The position numbers and the translations under genes are program-made. Positions 7,565 through 15,841 of a stretch of 64,000 nucleotides of DNA are shown here, in pieces (the stretch's first letter is position 1; each line of letters starts with the position of its first letter). Location: assembly GCF_900102185.1 (NCBI RefSeq), contig NZ_LT629690.1, forward strand, positions 1,674,001-1,738,000. Direction: 5' to 3'. The notes beneath the pieces were generated by a model. The model searched no databases. It was not told the DNA's origin and saw only the letters and a program-made list of their open reading frames with translations. Origin of the DNA: Terriglobus roseus (lineage in GTDB: Bacteria > Acidobacteriota > Terriglobia > Terriglobales > Acidobacteriaceae).

Positions 7565-9121
7565 ATGCGAGTCCTCTCGATGCGCGCTCTTGTTGCGCTT
7601 CTTCTGACCAGTTTCCTGCAGGTTGTGATTTTTCCCGTTGCCGGGCCACTGCCGGTGTGGCGCGCCGCCTTCTCGTGGTTCGCACTGGTACCGCTGTTGT
7701 GGCTTCTATTGGTGGAGGGCCGCGGGTGGAGCGCATGGAAATGCGCCGCTGTTGGCTATGCGAATGGTGTGCTCTGGTACCTGGGGACTTGTTACTGGGT
7801 CTACTCCACCATGCACATCTACGGAGGACTACCGTCTCCGGTCGCGGCGCTCGTGATGGTGCTGTTCTGTCTTTATTTAGGGCTTTACCACGCGCTGTTT
7901 GCGGGCTTATTGGCCGTGGCGAGAAGAGCGGGGATTACAGTGGCGCTGATTGCTGCGCCGTTTTTATGGATCGGGGTCGAGCTGGCCCGCGCGCGCATCA
8001 CCAGTTTTCCCTGGAACCTTCTGGGCTACTCGCAGGTTGATAGCTATGCATTAACCCGGCTGGCTCCGCTGACAGGTGTTTACGGCATCAGTTTTGTGTT
8101 GATGGCGGTGAACGCGGCGATTGCTGCGGTGGTTGTATTGCCACGCAGGCGCATTCCTACCGTGATTGCATTGTGCGGTGCTGTGTTGGCGGCGGGTGTG
8201 CAGAATGTGGGCGGATGGATGGCGCCTCAGCGTCAGGCCGGTTCACAAAAGGCCGTGTTGATGCAGCCAAATCTTTCCGTGGGACAGGAAGAGACGGAAG
8301 ACGCTGCGACATTGGCAAGAAACTTTGCAGGCCTGTCCGTGCAGGCAGCTTCGTTGGACGATTCTCCAACGCGCATCGTGTTATGGCCGGAATCTCCTTC
8401 GCCGTTTTATACGAACCGGCCCGACTTTCCAGCGGTCGCAACTCAACTTACTGAGGCAGTACACGCACCGTTGATTGCCGGATCCATTGGCATAGAAGCG
8501 GCTCCGAATGAACGACGCGGCTACCACGTCTATAACTCGGCGGCGCTATTCGTTCCGAACCAGGGATATGTCGGGCGATACGACAAGATTCATCTGGTGC
8601 CATTTGGCGAATTCACTCCGTACGCCAGCTTATTTTCCTTCGCGAGCGGATTGACGCAGGCCGTGGGCACTTTTGATCGAGGAAGCAGCCGAGTGCCACT
8701 GGGCGCGGACGGTCATCGTTATGGCGTCTTCCTTTGCTACGAATCCATCTTCAGTGACGAAGTGCGACAGTTCGTGGCAAACGGCGCCGAGGTGCTGACG
8801 AATCTTTCTGACGATGGCTGGTATGGCGATACCAGTGCACCCTTCCAACACATCAACATGGCAAGGATGAGGGCGATTGAGAACCATCGCTGGGTATTGC
8901 GGGACACCAACAATGGCATCACGGCTTCGATTGACCCGAACGGACGCGTGGTGGAGCGCATGGAACGCCATCAGCGCGGCGCTGCTGCCATGCACTTTGA
9001 CTATCTTCACGACATTACCTTCTACACCCGGTTCGGCGATGTCTTTGCGTTTGTATGTGTGGGGATCGCGGTAGTGCTTTTGCTCTATGCGGTGACCCGG
9101 CAGAACATCGCGATAGACTGA
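7565..9121 (+). CDS. lnt: Apolipoprotein N-acyltransferase
   Basis: Lnt transfers a third acyl chain to the N-terminal cysteine of lipoproteins in the inner membrane. The N-terminal 210 residues hold about six membrane spans, followed by the periplasmic nitrilase-like domain. The catalytic triad is visible: E276 (LWPESPSPF), K341 (YDKIHLVPFGEF) and C391 (FLCYESIF). A last membrane span lies at the C-terminus. ATG 7565 is chosen because it opens the first hydrophobic helix; ATG 7580 is possible. The stop is 7 nt from prfB. lgt and lspA, the other lipoprotein-processing genes, are elsewhere in the window. Confidence 0.95.
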   Translation: MRVLSMRALVALLLTSFLQVVIFPVAGPLPVWRAAFSWFALVPLLWLLLVEGRGWSAWKCAAVGYANGVLWYLGTCYWVYSTMHIYGGLPSPVAALVMVLFCLYLGLYHALFAGLLAVARRAGITVALIAAPFLWIGVELARARITSFPWNLLGYSQVDSYALTRLAPLTGVYGISFVLMAVNAAIAAVVVLPRRRIPTVIALCGAVLAAGVQNVGGWMAPQRQAGSQKAVLMQPNLSVGQEETEDAATLARNFAGLSVQAASLDDSPTRIVLWPESPSPFYTNRPDFPAVATQLTEAVHAPLIAGSIGIEAAPNERRGYHVYNSAALFVPNQGYVGRYDKIHLVPFGEFTPYASLFSFASGLTQAVGTFDRGSSRVPLGADGHRYGVFLCYESIFSDEVRQFVANGAEVLTNLSDDGWYGDTSAPFQHINMARMRAIENHRWVLRDTNNGITASIDPNGRVVERMERHQRGAAAMHFDYLHDITFYTRFGDVFAFVCVGIAVVLLLYAVTRQNIAID

Positions 9122-9128
9122 AGAAGTT

Positions 9129-10257
9129 ATGTTGACCGATCTTGAATACCAATACTCCCCGGTTCGTGCCCGCGTGCGCGATCTGCGGGAGTATCTTTGA
9201 CTCGCCCAAACTCAAACAGCAACTGGAAGCCGTTGAGACGCAGATCGCAGATCCTGCGATCTGGGCTGATGCTGCACGTTCGCAGCCGCTGATGCGCGAA
9301 CGGAAACGCTTGGAAACATTGCTTGCCGACGATGCGGAGTTATCGCGCCGCAGTGAGGATGTAGAGGCGTACTTCGATCTGGCGCGTGAAGGCGAAGACG
9401 TAGAAGCCGATCTATCCAAGGCGATCGAAGAGATTGATCGCTTTGCCGAAGAACTCGATGCGAAGACGATGCTCTCGCAAGAGAGCGATCCGTTGAACGC
9501 TATCGTCACGGTGCACCCCGGTGCAGGCGGAACAGAAAGCCAGGACTGGGCGGAAATGCTGATGCGTATGTATCTTCGCTGGGCTGAACGCAACGGTTTC
9601 AAGACGGAAATCAACGAAATTCAAGATGGCGATGAAGCAGGCATCAAGTCGGCAACATTCACCATCATTGGTGATAACGCCTTTGGTCTGATTAGTGGCG
9701 AGACAGGTGTGCATCGGCTGGTGCGTATCTCCCCGTTTGATTCGGCCAAGCGCCGTCATACTTCGTTTTCGTCTGTCTTTGTGTCGCCTGAAATTGATGA
9801 CTCGATTGTGATCGACATTAAGCCGGATGAGCTTCGTATTGATACGTATCGTTCCGGTGGCAAGGGCGGACAGCATGTGAATACCACGGACTCCGCGGTG
9901 CGTATTACGCATCTCCCGACGGGGATTGTTGCTGGTTGCCAAAACGAACGTTCGCAGCACAAGAACAAAGAGAAGGCGATGAAGATGCTGCGGTCGCGCC
10001 TTTATGAATTTGAACTTGAGAAGAAGCGTGCAGCGAGCAAGAAGCTAGAAGATTCGAAGCTGGATATCAACTTTGGATCGCAGATTCGTTCCTATGTTCT
10101 GCAGCCCTATCGGATGGCAAAGGATCTGCGCACACGCGTGGAAGTAGGCGATGTGGACCGCGTGCTGGATGGCGATCTTCAGCCATTCATCCGCGGCTAT
10201 CTCAAGATGCGTCGTGAGGGCAATATCCCCGCAGCGATGGTCGATGACATCGATTGA
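9129..10257 (+). CDS. prfB: Peptide chain release factor 2, expressed by programmed +1 frameshift
   Basis: RF2 reads UGA and UAA. The frame opens at ATG 9129 (MLTDLEYQYSPV...), hits an in-frame TGA at 9198-9200 after 23 codons, and continues in the +1 frame from GAC 9199. The slip site is CTT TGA C, preceded by CGGGAG as the internal Shine-Dalgarno element. The product would be 375 residues. The anticodon-like SPF tripeptide (ISPFDSAK) and the catalytic GGQ (SGGKGGQH, about residue 246) identify RF2. Low RF2 stalls at TGA and favours the shift: the classical autoregulation. The gene sits between lnt and the yjaB-like gene with gaps of 7 and 4 nt. Confidence 0.95.
9184..9201 (+). other. prfB +1 recoding site
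   Basis: TGCGGGAGTATCTTTGAC holds the internal ribosome-binding element (GGGAG), a 3-nt spacer, the slippery CTT and TGA followed by C. The canonical form is AGGGGG-TAT-CTT-TGA-C; here the purine tract is CGGGAG. Confidence 0.93.
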
Positions 10258-10261
10258 TTCA

Positions 10262-10717
10262 ATGGTTCTGCGGCGTAATGAACGAACGATAAGGCGATCG
10301 ACGGAAAACGATGTAGATCGTGTTCTGGAGATATGGCGAGACTCCGTCGACGCGACACATCATTTTCTTTCGAAGGAAGATCGTGTTGCCATTGAGGGAG
10401 AGGTTGTCTCGTTCCTTCCGGACGTACCGCTTTGGGTCGCCGTCGATGAGAAGGACAGACCTCTGGGCTGGATGCTGCTTGACGGAGATCGCATGGAAGC
10501 ATTGTTCATTGATCCGGTGAGTCGTGGCGAAGGCGTGGGCCGTGCGTTGGTACAGCACGCGCTATCGCTGCGCTCTACAATCTTCACGGACGTCAACGAA
10601 CAGAACTTGCAGGCCGTTGGATTCTACGAGCATCTTGGCTTTGTGCCGATTGGACGTTCGGAACAAGATGGGCAGGGGCGTCCTTATCCCTTGATTCATC
10701 TGTCCTCCAACTCCTAA
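10262..10717 (+). CDS. yjaB: GNAT N-acetyltransferase, YjaB-like
   Basis: 151 residues. The protein follows E. coli YjaB closely through RDSVDATHHFLSKEDR, VPLWVAVDEKDRPLGWMLL, EALFIDPVSRGEGVGRALVQ and DVNEQNLQAVGFYEHLGF. Motif A (RGEGVGRALV) binds acetyl-CoA. YjaB-type enzymes are reported to acetylate protein lysines; the substrate here is unknown. ATG 10262 lies 4 nt after the prfB stop, so it is co-transcribed with lnt-prfB. A large inverted repeat (10730-10774) follows the stop. Confidence 0.85.
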   Translation: MVLRRNERTIRRSTENDVDRVLEIWRDSVDATHHFLSKEDRVAIEGEVVSFLPDVPLWVAVDEKDRPLGWMLLDGDRMEALFIDPVSRGEGVGRALVQHALSLRSTIFTDVNEQNLQAVGFYEHLGFVPIGRSEQDGQGRPYPLIHLSSNS

Positions 10718-10729
10718 GAGCTATGACAA

Positions 10730-10774
10730 CCAGCTATTTCACGTTAGAAAGATGTTTCTCCGTGAAGTAGCTGG
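10730..10774. repeat. Long inverted repeat between yjaB-like and DinB genes
   Basis: CCAGCTATTTCACG and CGTGAAGTAGCTGG form a 14-bp stem with one G-T pair. The 17-nt loop contains a second stem, AGAAA/TTTCT. No T-tract follows, so this is not a classical terminator; an attenuator, mRNA stabiliser or dyad protein site are possible. Confidence 0.6.
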
Positions 10775-10787
10775 CATCCAATGCTGC

Positions 10788-11294
10788 ATGGTTAACTCCG
10801 CGCTGGAATCCGAACTTAAGAAACAACTCAAGGCGCTGCTGGATGGTGGGCAGGCGCACGCGAAGCTGGATGATGCAGTATCCAATGTGCCTTTTGATGT
10901 GCAGGGGAGAGTGCCAGAGGGATTGCCGTATTCACCCTGGCAGTTGCTGGAACACATTCGCATTGCGCAGAAGGACATCATCGAATTTAGCGACAACAGT
11001 GACGGCAGTTACAAAGAACTGAAATGGCCTGATGATTACTGGCCCAAGTCTCCGGAGCCGCCCGATGAGAAGGCATGGGATGCCAGCGTAAAGTCGCTGA
11101 AAAGAGATCGTGCTGCCTTTGAAAAGCTGTTGGCTGAGCGCGATTTGATCGAGCCATTTTCATGGGGTGATGGTAGCCAGAATCTGTTGCGTGAGGCTCT
11201 CTTGATTGCAGATCATGAGGCGTACCACACGGGCGAACTGGTGATGGCGCGACGTCTTCTGGGTGCATGGAAGCCGAAGAAAGGGCACGCGTGA
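10788..11294 (+). CDS. DinB/YfiT-fold family protein
   Basis: 168 residues from ATG 10788. DinB-fold proteins are four-helix metal-binding enzymes, often thiol transferases. The histidine pattern is present: WQLLEHIRIAQKDI near residue 49 and LLIADHEAYHTGEL near the end. An upstream ATG at 10752 would add 12 residues but lies in the loop of the inverted repeat, and the helix starting ALESELKKQL fits the family start better. The 3' end overlaps the CoA-binding gene by 28 bp. Substrate unknown. Confidence 0.82.
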   Translation: MVNSALESELKKQLKALLDGGQAHAKLDDAVSNVPFDVQGRVPEGLPYSPWQLLEHIRIAQKDIIEFSDNSDGSYKELKWPDDYWPKSPEPPDEKAWDASVKSLKRDRAAFEKLLAERDLIEPFSWGDGSQNLLREALLIADHEAYHTGELVMARRLLGAWKPKKGHA

Positions 11295-11692
11295 ACTCAT
11301 CGGAAGATATCGAGAGGATGCTAGTGGCTAAGACGATTGCGGTTGTCGGCCTATCAGACGATCCGACGAAGGCGAGCCACTTTGTATCTGCTTATATGCA
11401 ACGGGCGGGGAAGAAGATTCTGCCAGTGAACCCTGCCGTCACGTCGGTGCTGGGTGAGACAAGCTATGCATCCCTGAGCGAACTTCCTGAGAAGCCGGAT
11501 GTTGTGAATGTATTCCGCTTACCCAGGGCGATTCCCGCGATTGTCGACGAGATGATTACGCTTGGGTTAAAAGCTCTGTGGGTGCAGCAGGGAATCCGAA
11601 ACGAGGAAGCCGCTCGTAAGGCCGAAGCAGCCGGTATTCATGTCGTGATGGATCGTTGCATTATGGTTGAGCATCGGATGCGTACGCGCTAA
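11267..11692 (+). CDS. CoA-binding domain protein (YccU-like)
   Basis: 141 residues forming a single Rossmann-like CoA-binding domain. It opens with KTIAVVGLSDDPTKASHFV (dinucleotide-type loop) and contains ILPVNPAV and KPDVVNVFRLP. It ends with LWVQQGIRNEEAARKAEAAG and VVMDRCIMVEH, all typical of the YccU family. An alternative GTG at 11291 would reduce the overlap with DinB to a 4-nt type junction. Its biochemical role is unknown in general. It ends 1 nt before the dsbD frame. Confidence 0.85.
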   Translation: MEAEERARVNSSEDIERMLVAKTIAVVGLSDDPTKASHFVSAYMQRAGKKILPVNPAVTSVLGETSYASLSELPEKPDVVNVFRLPRAIPAIVDEMITLGLKALWVQQGIRNEEAARKAEAAGIHVVMDRCIMVEHRMRTR

Positions 11693-11693
11693 G

Positions 11694-13829
11694 ATGCGTC
11701 GCGCCACTACAATGAATGCAATGCACTCACTCCGTAGATTCCGCCTCCTTGCCGCCCTTTTGCTAACCCTATTTCCGGGTTGTCTTTTTGCGCAGATTGG
11801 AACTGTGGTGGGCAATGGCGGGCCGGGGCCTGCCAAGGCTCAGCACCTTACAGTGGAGATGATCTCCGCCGGCCCACAGATAGCCGCCGAGGGAACGCAG
11901 ACGGTGGCGTTCGTCTTCTCCATGGAGGAGGGGTGGCATGTGTACTGGAAGAACGCCGGGTTTGCCGGGTTTCCTCCTAAGGTGAAGTGGACGGTGCCGG
12001 ACGGCATTACCGCTGGGCCCCTGCAGTTCACCGCGCCGGATCGCTTGCCGCTGGATACGACCGTGGACTACGGCTACCAGGATTCGGTGGCTTATCCCGT
12101 GACGATCGAGGCGGGGAGCAAGCCCAAGGTGGACAAGAACGGCAATGTGCATCTTGGCGCCGAGATCAGCTGGCTTGTATGCAAGCAGGTCTGCATTCCC
12201 GGAAGGGCGAACCTCGGGCTGGACCTGAAGGTGGCTCCGGTCAGAACGGCCGTCAGTCATGACGGTGAGAAGGTGGGCGAGCTTGGTGCGGCGCTGAAGG
12301 GGATGCCGAAGCCATTGCCGCTTAGCTTCCGGATTAAGGCGACCACTGCAGGGGACAGTATTGTCCTGACCGCGATTACCGGCACGCGCGAGACGGATGC
12401 CGAGTTCTTCCCAGCAGAGCCGGATGTGATCGCCGATGTGGCGCAGATCGAGACCGACATCCTGGACAACGGAGCCCAGATCCACTTCACTCGCTCGCCG
12501 AACGCCAAGACTCCGCCGAAGCAGTTAATCGGTGTACTGAAGCTGGCCACAGAGGAGAGCTACGAGATCGATGTACCCATCATGCCTGGGCCTCCGCCGG
12601 TTCATGCGGGTTCAGGGAAGCTGGGCACGGCAACGGCAGTCGGCGCTGCTGCGCTGGCGTTTCTTGGTGGTGTACTGCTGAACCTGATGCCGTGTGTGTT
12701 CCCGGTGCTGTTCCTGAAGGCGCTGTCACTGTTACAGACCCGGTCGTCACAGAAGCAGCATGTGCGTGCACATGGCGTGGCGTACACGCTGGGTATTGTG
12801 GCGTCGTTCTGGCTGGTGGTTGCGGCGCTGTTGGCGTTGCGTGCTGAGGGACGTCAGCTGGGCTGGGGATTCCAGTTGCAGTCGCCGGGATTTGTCGTAG
12901 TGCTAACCAGCTTCCTGTTCTTCTTCGCTCTGTCGCTCGCAGGCATGTTCGACTTTGGCCTGTCGCTCACGAGTGCAGGTGATTCGCTGACCCAGAAGGG
13001 CGGTTACACGGGTAGCTTCTTTACCGGTGTGCTGGCGACGGTGGTGGCTACGCCTTGCGTGGGACCGTTTATGGGAGCGGCGATCGGGTTTGCCCTGGCG
13101 CAGCCTGCTCCTGTGACGTTCCTGGTGTTCACTGCGTTGGCGCTTGGTCTGGCAGCGCCTTACATGCTGCTGACTCTGAATCCCACTTGGGTAAGGCTGC
13201 TGCCGAGGCCCGGTGCTTGGATGGATCTGCTGAAGCAGATCACTGCGTTGCCGCTGTTCATCACGGTGATCTGGCTGGTTTACATCTACGGTCGTTTGTC
13301 CGCTGCGAATGGCATCTTTGCCATGTCGATGCTGCTTGGTGGATTGATGTTGGTGGTGATTGCGGCTTGGACGCTTGGTCGCTGGCCGGTTCGTAAGTGG
13401 AGTACAGCAGTTGCTGCGGTACTTTGCGTGCTTGCCATCGCCGTGCCGCTGTATGCTTCGCGCGAGACCAAGAGTGCTGTGACCTGGCAGACGTTCGACG
13501 CGGATGCTGTTGCCAAGGCGCGTTCGCAGGGCAAGGCAGTGTTCGTCGACTTCACGGCTGCGTGGTGCTTGTCGTGCCAGGTGAATGAGCGTGTGGTGCT
13601 GAAGTCCGACGAGGTGGAGAAGCAGTTATCGCAGCCGAACGTGGTTGCGATGAAGGCCGATTGGACGCAATACGACGCGAAGATCACCACGGCATTGCAA
13701 TCTGCCGGACGCGATGGTGTTCCGACGTACATCGTTTATCCGGCGAACCCATCTGCACCGCCTGACATTTTGCCCGAGGTGCTTAGCAAGAGTGTTGTGC
13801 TGGGTGCGCTGGAGAAGGATTTGAAATAG
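11694..13829 (+). CDS. dsbD: Thiol:disulfide interchange protein DsbD family
   Basis: This protein moves electrons from cytoplasmic thioredoxin across the membrane to periplasmic thiols. The 711 residues show the full three-part layout. A signal peptide (LLAALLLTLFPGCLFAQ) leads into an N-terminal beta domain with the redox pair WLVCKQVCIPG. A membrane core carries both redox cysteines (LMPCVFPVLF and TPCVGPFMGAA). The C-terminal thioredoxin domain has WCLSC near residue 623. ATG 11694 is just after the previous stop; ATGs at 11712 and 11721 are equally possible. Clients may include lipoprotein and Sco-type thiols, an inference. Confidence 0.92.
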   Translation: MRRATTMNAMHSLRRFRLLAALLLTLFPGCLFAQIGTVVGNGGPGPAKAQHLTVEMISAGPQIAAEGTQTVAFVFSMEEGWHVYWKNAGFAGFPPKVKWTVPDGITAGPLQFTAPDRLPLDTTVDYGYQDSVAYPVTIEAGSKPKVDKNGNVHLGAEISWLVCKQVCIPGRANLGLDLKVAPVRTAVSHDGEKVGELGAALKGMPKPLPLSFRIKATTAGDSIVLTAITGTRETDAEFFPAEPDVIADVAQIETDILDNGAQIHFTRSPNAKTPPKQLIGVLKLATEESYEIDVPIMPGPPPVHAGSGKLGTATAVGAAALAFLGGVLLNLMPCVFPVLFLKALSLLQTRSSQKQHVRAHGVAYTLGIVASFWLVVAALLALRAEGRQLGWGFQLQSPGFVVVLTSFLFFFALSLAGMFDFGLSLTSAGDSLTQKGGYTGSFFTGVLATVVATPCVGPFMGAAIGFALAQPAPVTFLVFTALALGLAAPYMLLTLNPTWVRLLPRPGAWMDLLKQITALPLFITVIWLVYIYGRLSAANGIFAMSMLLGGLMLVVIAAWTLGRWPVRKWSTAVAAVLCVLAIAVPLYASRETKSAVTWQTFDADAVAKARSQGKAVFVDFTAAWCLSCQVNERVVLKSDEVEKQLSQPNVVAMKADWTQYDAKITTALQSAGRDGVPTYIVYPANPSAPPDILPEVLSKSVVLGALEKDLK

Positions 13830-13835
13830 CAGGTT

Positions 13836-13866
13836 GGAGGGTACCCCTCCCCCCTGTTTTTCTAAA
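13836..13866 (+). terminator. Possible terminator after dsbD
   Basis: GGAGGG and CCCTCC arms with a TAC loop, followed by a C-run and TTTTT. It forms the left edge of the interspersed repeat and could end dsbD transcripts. Confidence 0.45.
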
Positions 13867-14075
13867 ATCGTCTTTCTATTGGGTTTACTGTTTGGGTGTC
13901 GCTAAAATCGTCTTCCCATTGGAGTTACAGGCAAAATCGTCTTTCTAAAAGAGTTAGGGCCGCGCTTAGCACGGCCCTTTCCTCTTCTGTTTCTATTTTA
14001 GTGGTTTCAGGGAAATAGTATGCCAAGTTTATTTCTTTTAGTTTGTTGGGGTTGAGTGGTTCAGGGACTTGACAG
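13844..14075. repeat. Interspersed intergenic repeat, copy A
   Basis: About 232 bp, closely matched by 47871-48114. Order: C-run and TGTTTTT; three units with AAAATCGTC at 13864, 13904 and 13933; a variable spacer containing a GGGCCG/CGGCCC hairpin; a block with a CTATTT/AAATAG dyad; a block ending GGGGTTGAGTGG...CTTGACAG. The unit spacings (40 and 29) are identical in copy B, while the middle spacer differs. No coding potential. The remainder up to 14324 shows only short GC-rich hairpins such as CGCCTTCGGCG. Confidence 0.9.
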
Positions 14076-14324
14076 CACTTCGTGCGGTTCTCGACGCCTT
14101 CGGCGTGGACCAGCCGCGTGCTTCTTCGAGGCGCTCGGGGTGGAAGATATGCTCCTGTTTGTTTTGGTGGCGGCGCGGTTTTCAGTTCTTCTTGTAGCGC
14201 CTGCGTCGGCGTGGCGTTTCCGAGGACATCGTCTCATCATTAGCTGCTTAAATCACGCGGAACGACGTGGCCTGAACTCCTCCCGTATCCCTCTGGTGAC
14301 GAGAACGGCGTTTCTCGGGACCTA

Positions 14325-14843
14325 TCAGCGAACGTTCATGTCCTCTGCGATTTGCAGAAGATCTGGATGACGTCGCAGCGTTGGAGAGATCAGCTGTCGA
14401 TCAAGCTCTACCAAGATGCTTCCTACGGCCAACGCCAACTTTTTGAATTCATCGTCGGGTTCAACGCCTTTGGCGCGATCGAGAATCTCCTGTAGAGCCA
14501 TGTCACAAGTTTTTACTGAGTCTAGTAGCTGACGAGCTTGTGCCGGGATGGAAAAGAGATTGTTGGGATTGTCCGTAGTTGTACTCACTTCGGTCGGAGC
14601 ATCTGAATCCCCGTCTGCGAGAATTGCGATCTCAACTTTGTCACCTGGGACGAGTGGAAAGCCTCCCCATGTTGAATGAGTCGTGTTCGGCTCAGCAGAT
14701 GTGTCGACGGCGTTGAGCCAGACTCGATCATTCGACTCGGATTCAATACCATTGCTCAGACTGACATGAGCTCCGAGCCAGCCCGCGGCTGTCAAAGAAG
14801 CGCGAACTTTATGTTGACCATTTACCGCTAGTGAGAGTCGCAT
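14325..14843 (-). CDS. Hypothetical protein in accessory patch
   Basis: 172 residues, no signal peptide and no membrane span. The N-terminal half looks beta-rich (VRASLTAAGWLGAHVSL, GGFPLVPGDKVEIAIL). The C-terminal half is helical (ARQLLDSVKTCDMALQEILD, LALAVGSILVELDRQL). I do not recognise the family. It is isolated, flanked by the interspersed repeat and by integrase debris, and its base use looks less GC-biased than neighbours, so acquisition by transfer is likely. Confidence 0.6.
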   Translation of the reverse strand: MRLSLAVNGQHKVRASLTAAGWLGAHVSLSNGIESESNDRVWLNAVDTSAEPNTTHSTWGGFPLVPGDKVEIAILADGDSDAPTEVSTTTDNPNNLFSIPAQARQLLDSVKTCDMALQEILDRAKGVEPDDEFKKLALAVGSILVELDRQLISPTLRRHPDLLQIAEDMNVR

Positions 14844-14943
14844 AGTCGGATTCTAGTCGTTACGCGCGAAGACCCGCAGCCGTGAACCTTTCCGTTTTTG
14901 CCTATCGCGCGGAAGAGGGTTCCACCTTGTAACCTCGCAGCAC

Positions 14944-15332
14944 CTATCCACGCGTCACCGCATGATTGCGTAGGTCGCGCAGTTGCTTTCCACAATGTGC
15001 AGCGAGGAGCTTGTTACCCTGTGCAACGAGGTCGGGGCTGAGGAGTCCACAATCTGAAGCTTCGTATGTGAGCCTGCGAACGGCTGCAAGTCGCAAATTG
15101 ATGGTTGACGGGGCGTAGCTACGCTGCTCCAAAGCGATGCGGTAGCGGGTCACGACTGTTTGTTGAAGGCGAGACGCGGCTCTGAACAGTACCACTCGGT
15201 GAAGTCGCGGATCGCATGTTCATATGACCGTCGCGAGTTTAAGGATGGAAGGCTGTTGAGGACCGCTGACTTTGAATAATCGAGATCGGGGAGCTTGAGG
15301 ACACTCTTGGGCCTCTTAACTCTTTTCGCCAT
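14944..15332 (-). pseudogene. Tyrosine recombinase (integrase) remnant, frameshifted and truncated
   Basis: Only the N-terminal core-binding domain remains. From ATG 15332 the frame reads NSRRSYEHAIRDFTEWYCSE and PRLAFNK, then stops at 15150. The match resumes in another frame at TVVTRYRIALEQRSYAPSTI and NLRLAAVRRLTYEASDCGLL. A single missing A near 15158 (AACAAACAGTC where AACAAAACAGTC is expected) would explain the shift. The catalytic domain with Arg, HxxR and Tyr is absent, so the protein cannot recombine DNA. It marks an old mobile-element insertion. Confidence 0.8.
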
Positions 15333-15460
15333 ACTGACGGCCTCCAGCCGTGCCGAAAAGAATTTCTCAGAATGATCGGGCCTCATAAGTCGGCTTGTCG
15401 TCCGCAATCAGTCCCGCAAAATATCGCTCGGTGAGTTTCGTAAGAGGCTCGATCTTGCTG

Positions 15461-15700
15461 CTTCACTTCGTTTCGCCTGGAATGACGGCCTTGGCTGTAG
15501 GAGATTCGCTTTGCGAAGCTGGTTTGAGGTTATGGCTGAAGAGATTTTGGGCTGAGCGAGAACGATAGAGCGGGCCTTTGGCCCTTTGTTTTCGCGGGTG
15601 CTGGCCTACCTAGGCCTTCAGCCTAGGCTAATATCTTGTCGCGCCTTTGGCGCTTGCGTTCGTTGTTGCGCTTACTATTTCGTCGTGGCCATGGCGTTTG
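15461..15700. repeat. 240-bp direct repeat, left copy
   Basis: Begins CTTCACTTCGTTTCGC and runs through GATAGAGCGGGCCTTTGG, a CCTAGGCC-TTC-AGCCTAGG hairpin and GCGCCTTTGGCGC. The right copy is at 15842-16081 in the same orientation, with scattered differences. Confidence 0.8.
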
Positions 15701-15714
15701 ATCGCTGCGCGATA

Positions 15715-15818
15715 CCCAGGTTAGCTTCGCGAAACCTGGGGCACCCCGGTTGCTTTGGGGATACCGTTTTGATCCCACGTCTCAAAGGCGAGACGTGGGG
15801 CACCCACATTCTCGTGGG
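15715..15818. repeat. Array of perfect hairpins followed by GCACCC
   Basis: Four stems in a row: CCCAGGTT/AACCTGGG (15715-15740), CCCC/GGGG, CCCACGTCTC/GAGACGTGGG with an AAAGGC loop (15774-15799), and CCCAC/GTGGG. Two of them are followed by the same G-GCACCC tail. It lies between the two 240-bp repeats; no coding function is seen. Confidence 0.75.
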
Positions 15819-15841
15819 GGATAGGAATGCGGATCCTTCGG

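Noticed and set aside
13864-13960. CRISPR-like array from the repeated CTAAAATCGTC units
   Set aside because: Only three diverged units, unequal spacing (40 and 29), no cas genes, and the spacer parts are conserved between copies A and B.
14069-14074. TTGACA at the end of both repeat copies as a -35 box
   Set aside because: No TATAAT-like hexamer at 16-18 bp downstream in either copy.
14056-14370. Plus-strand open frame of 104 codons after repeat copy A
   Set aside because: Overlaps the repeat and hairpin-rich DNA, no ribosome site, no protein-like pattern.
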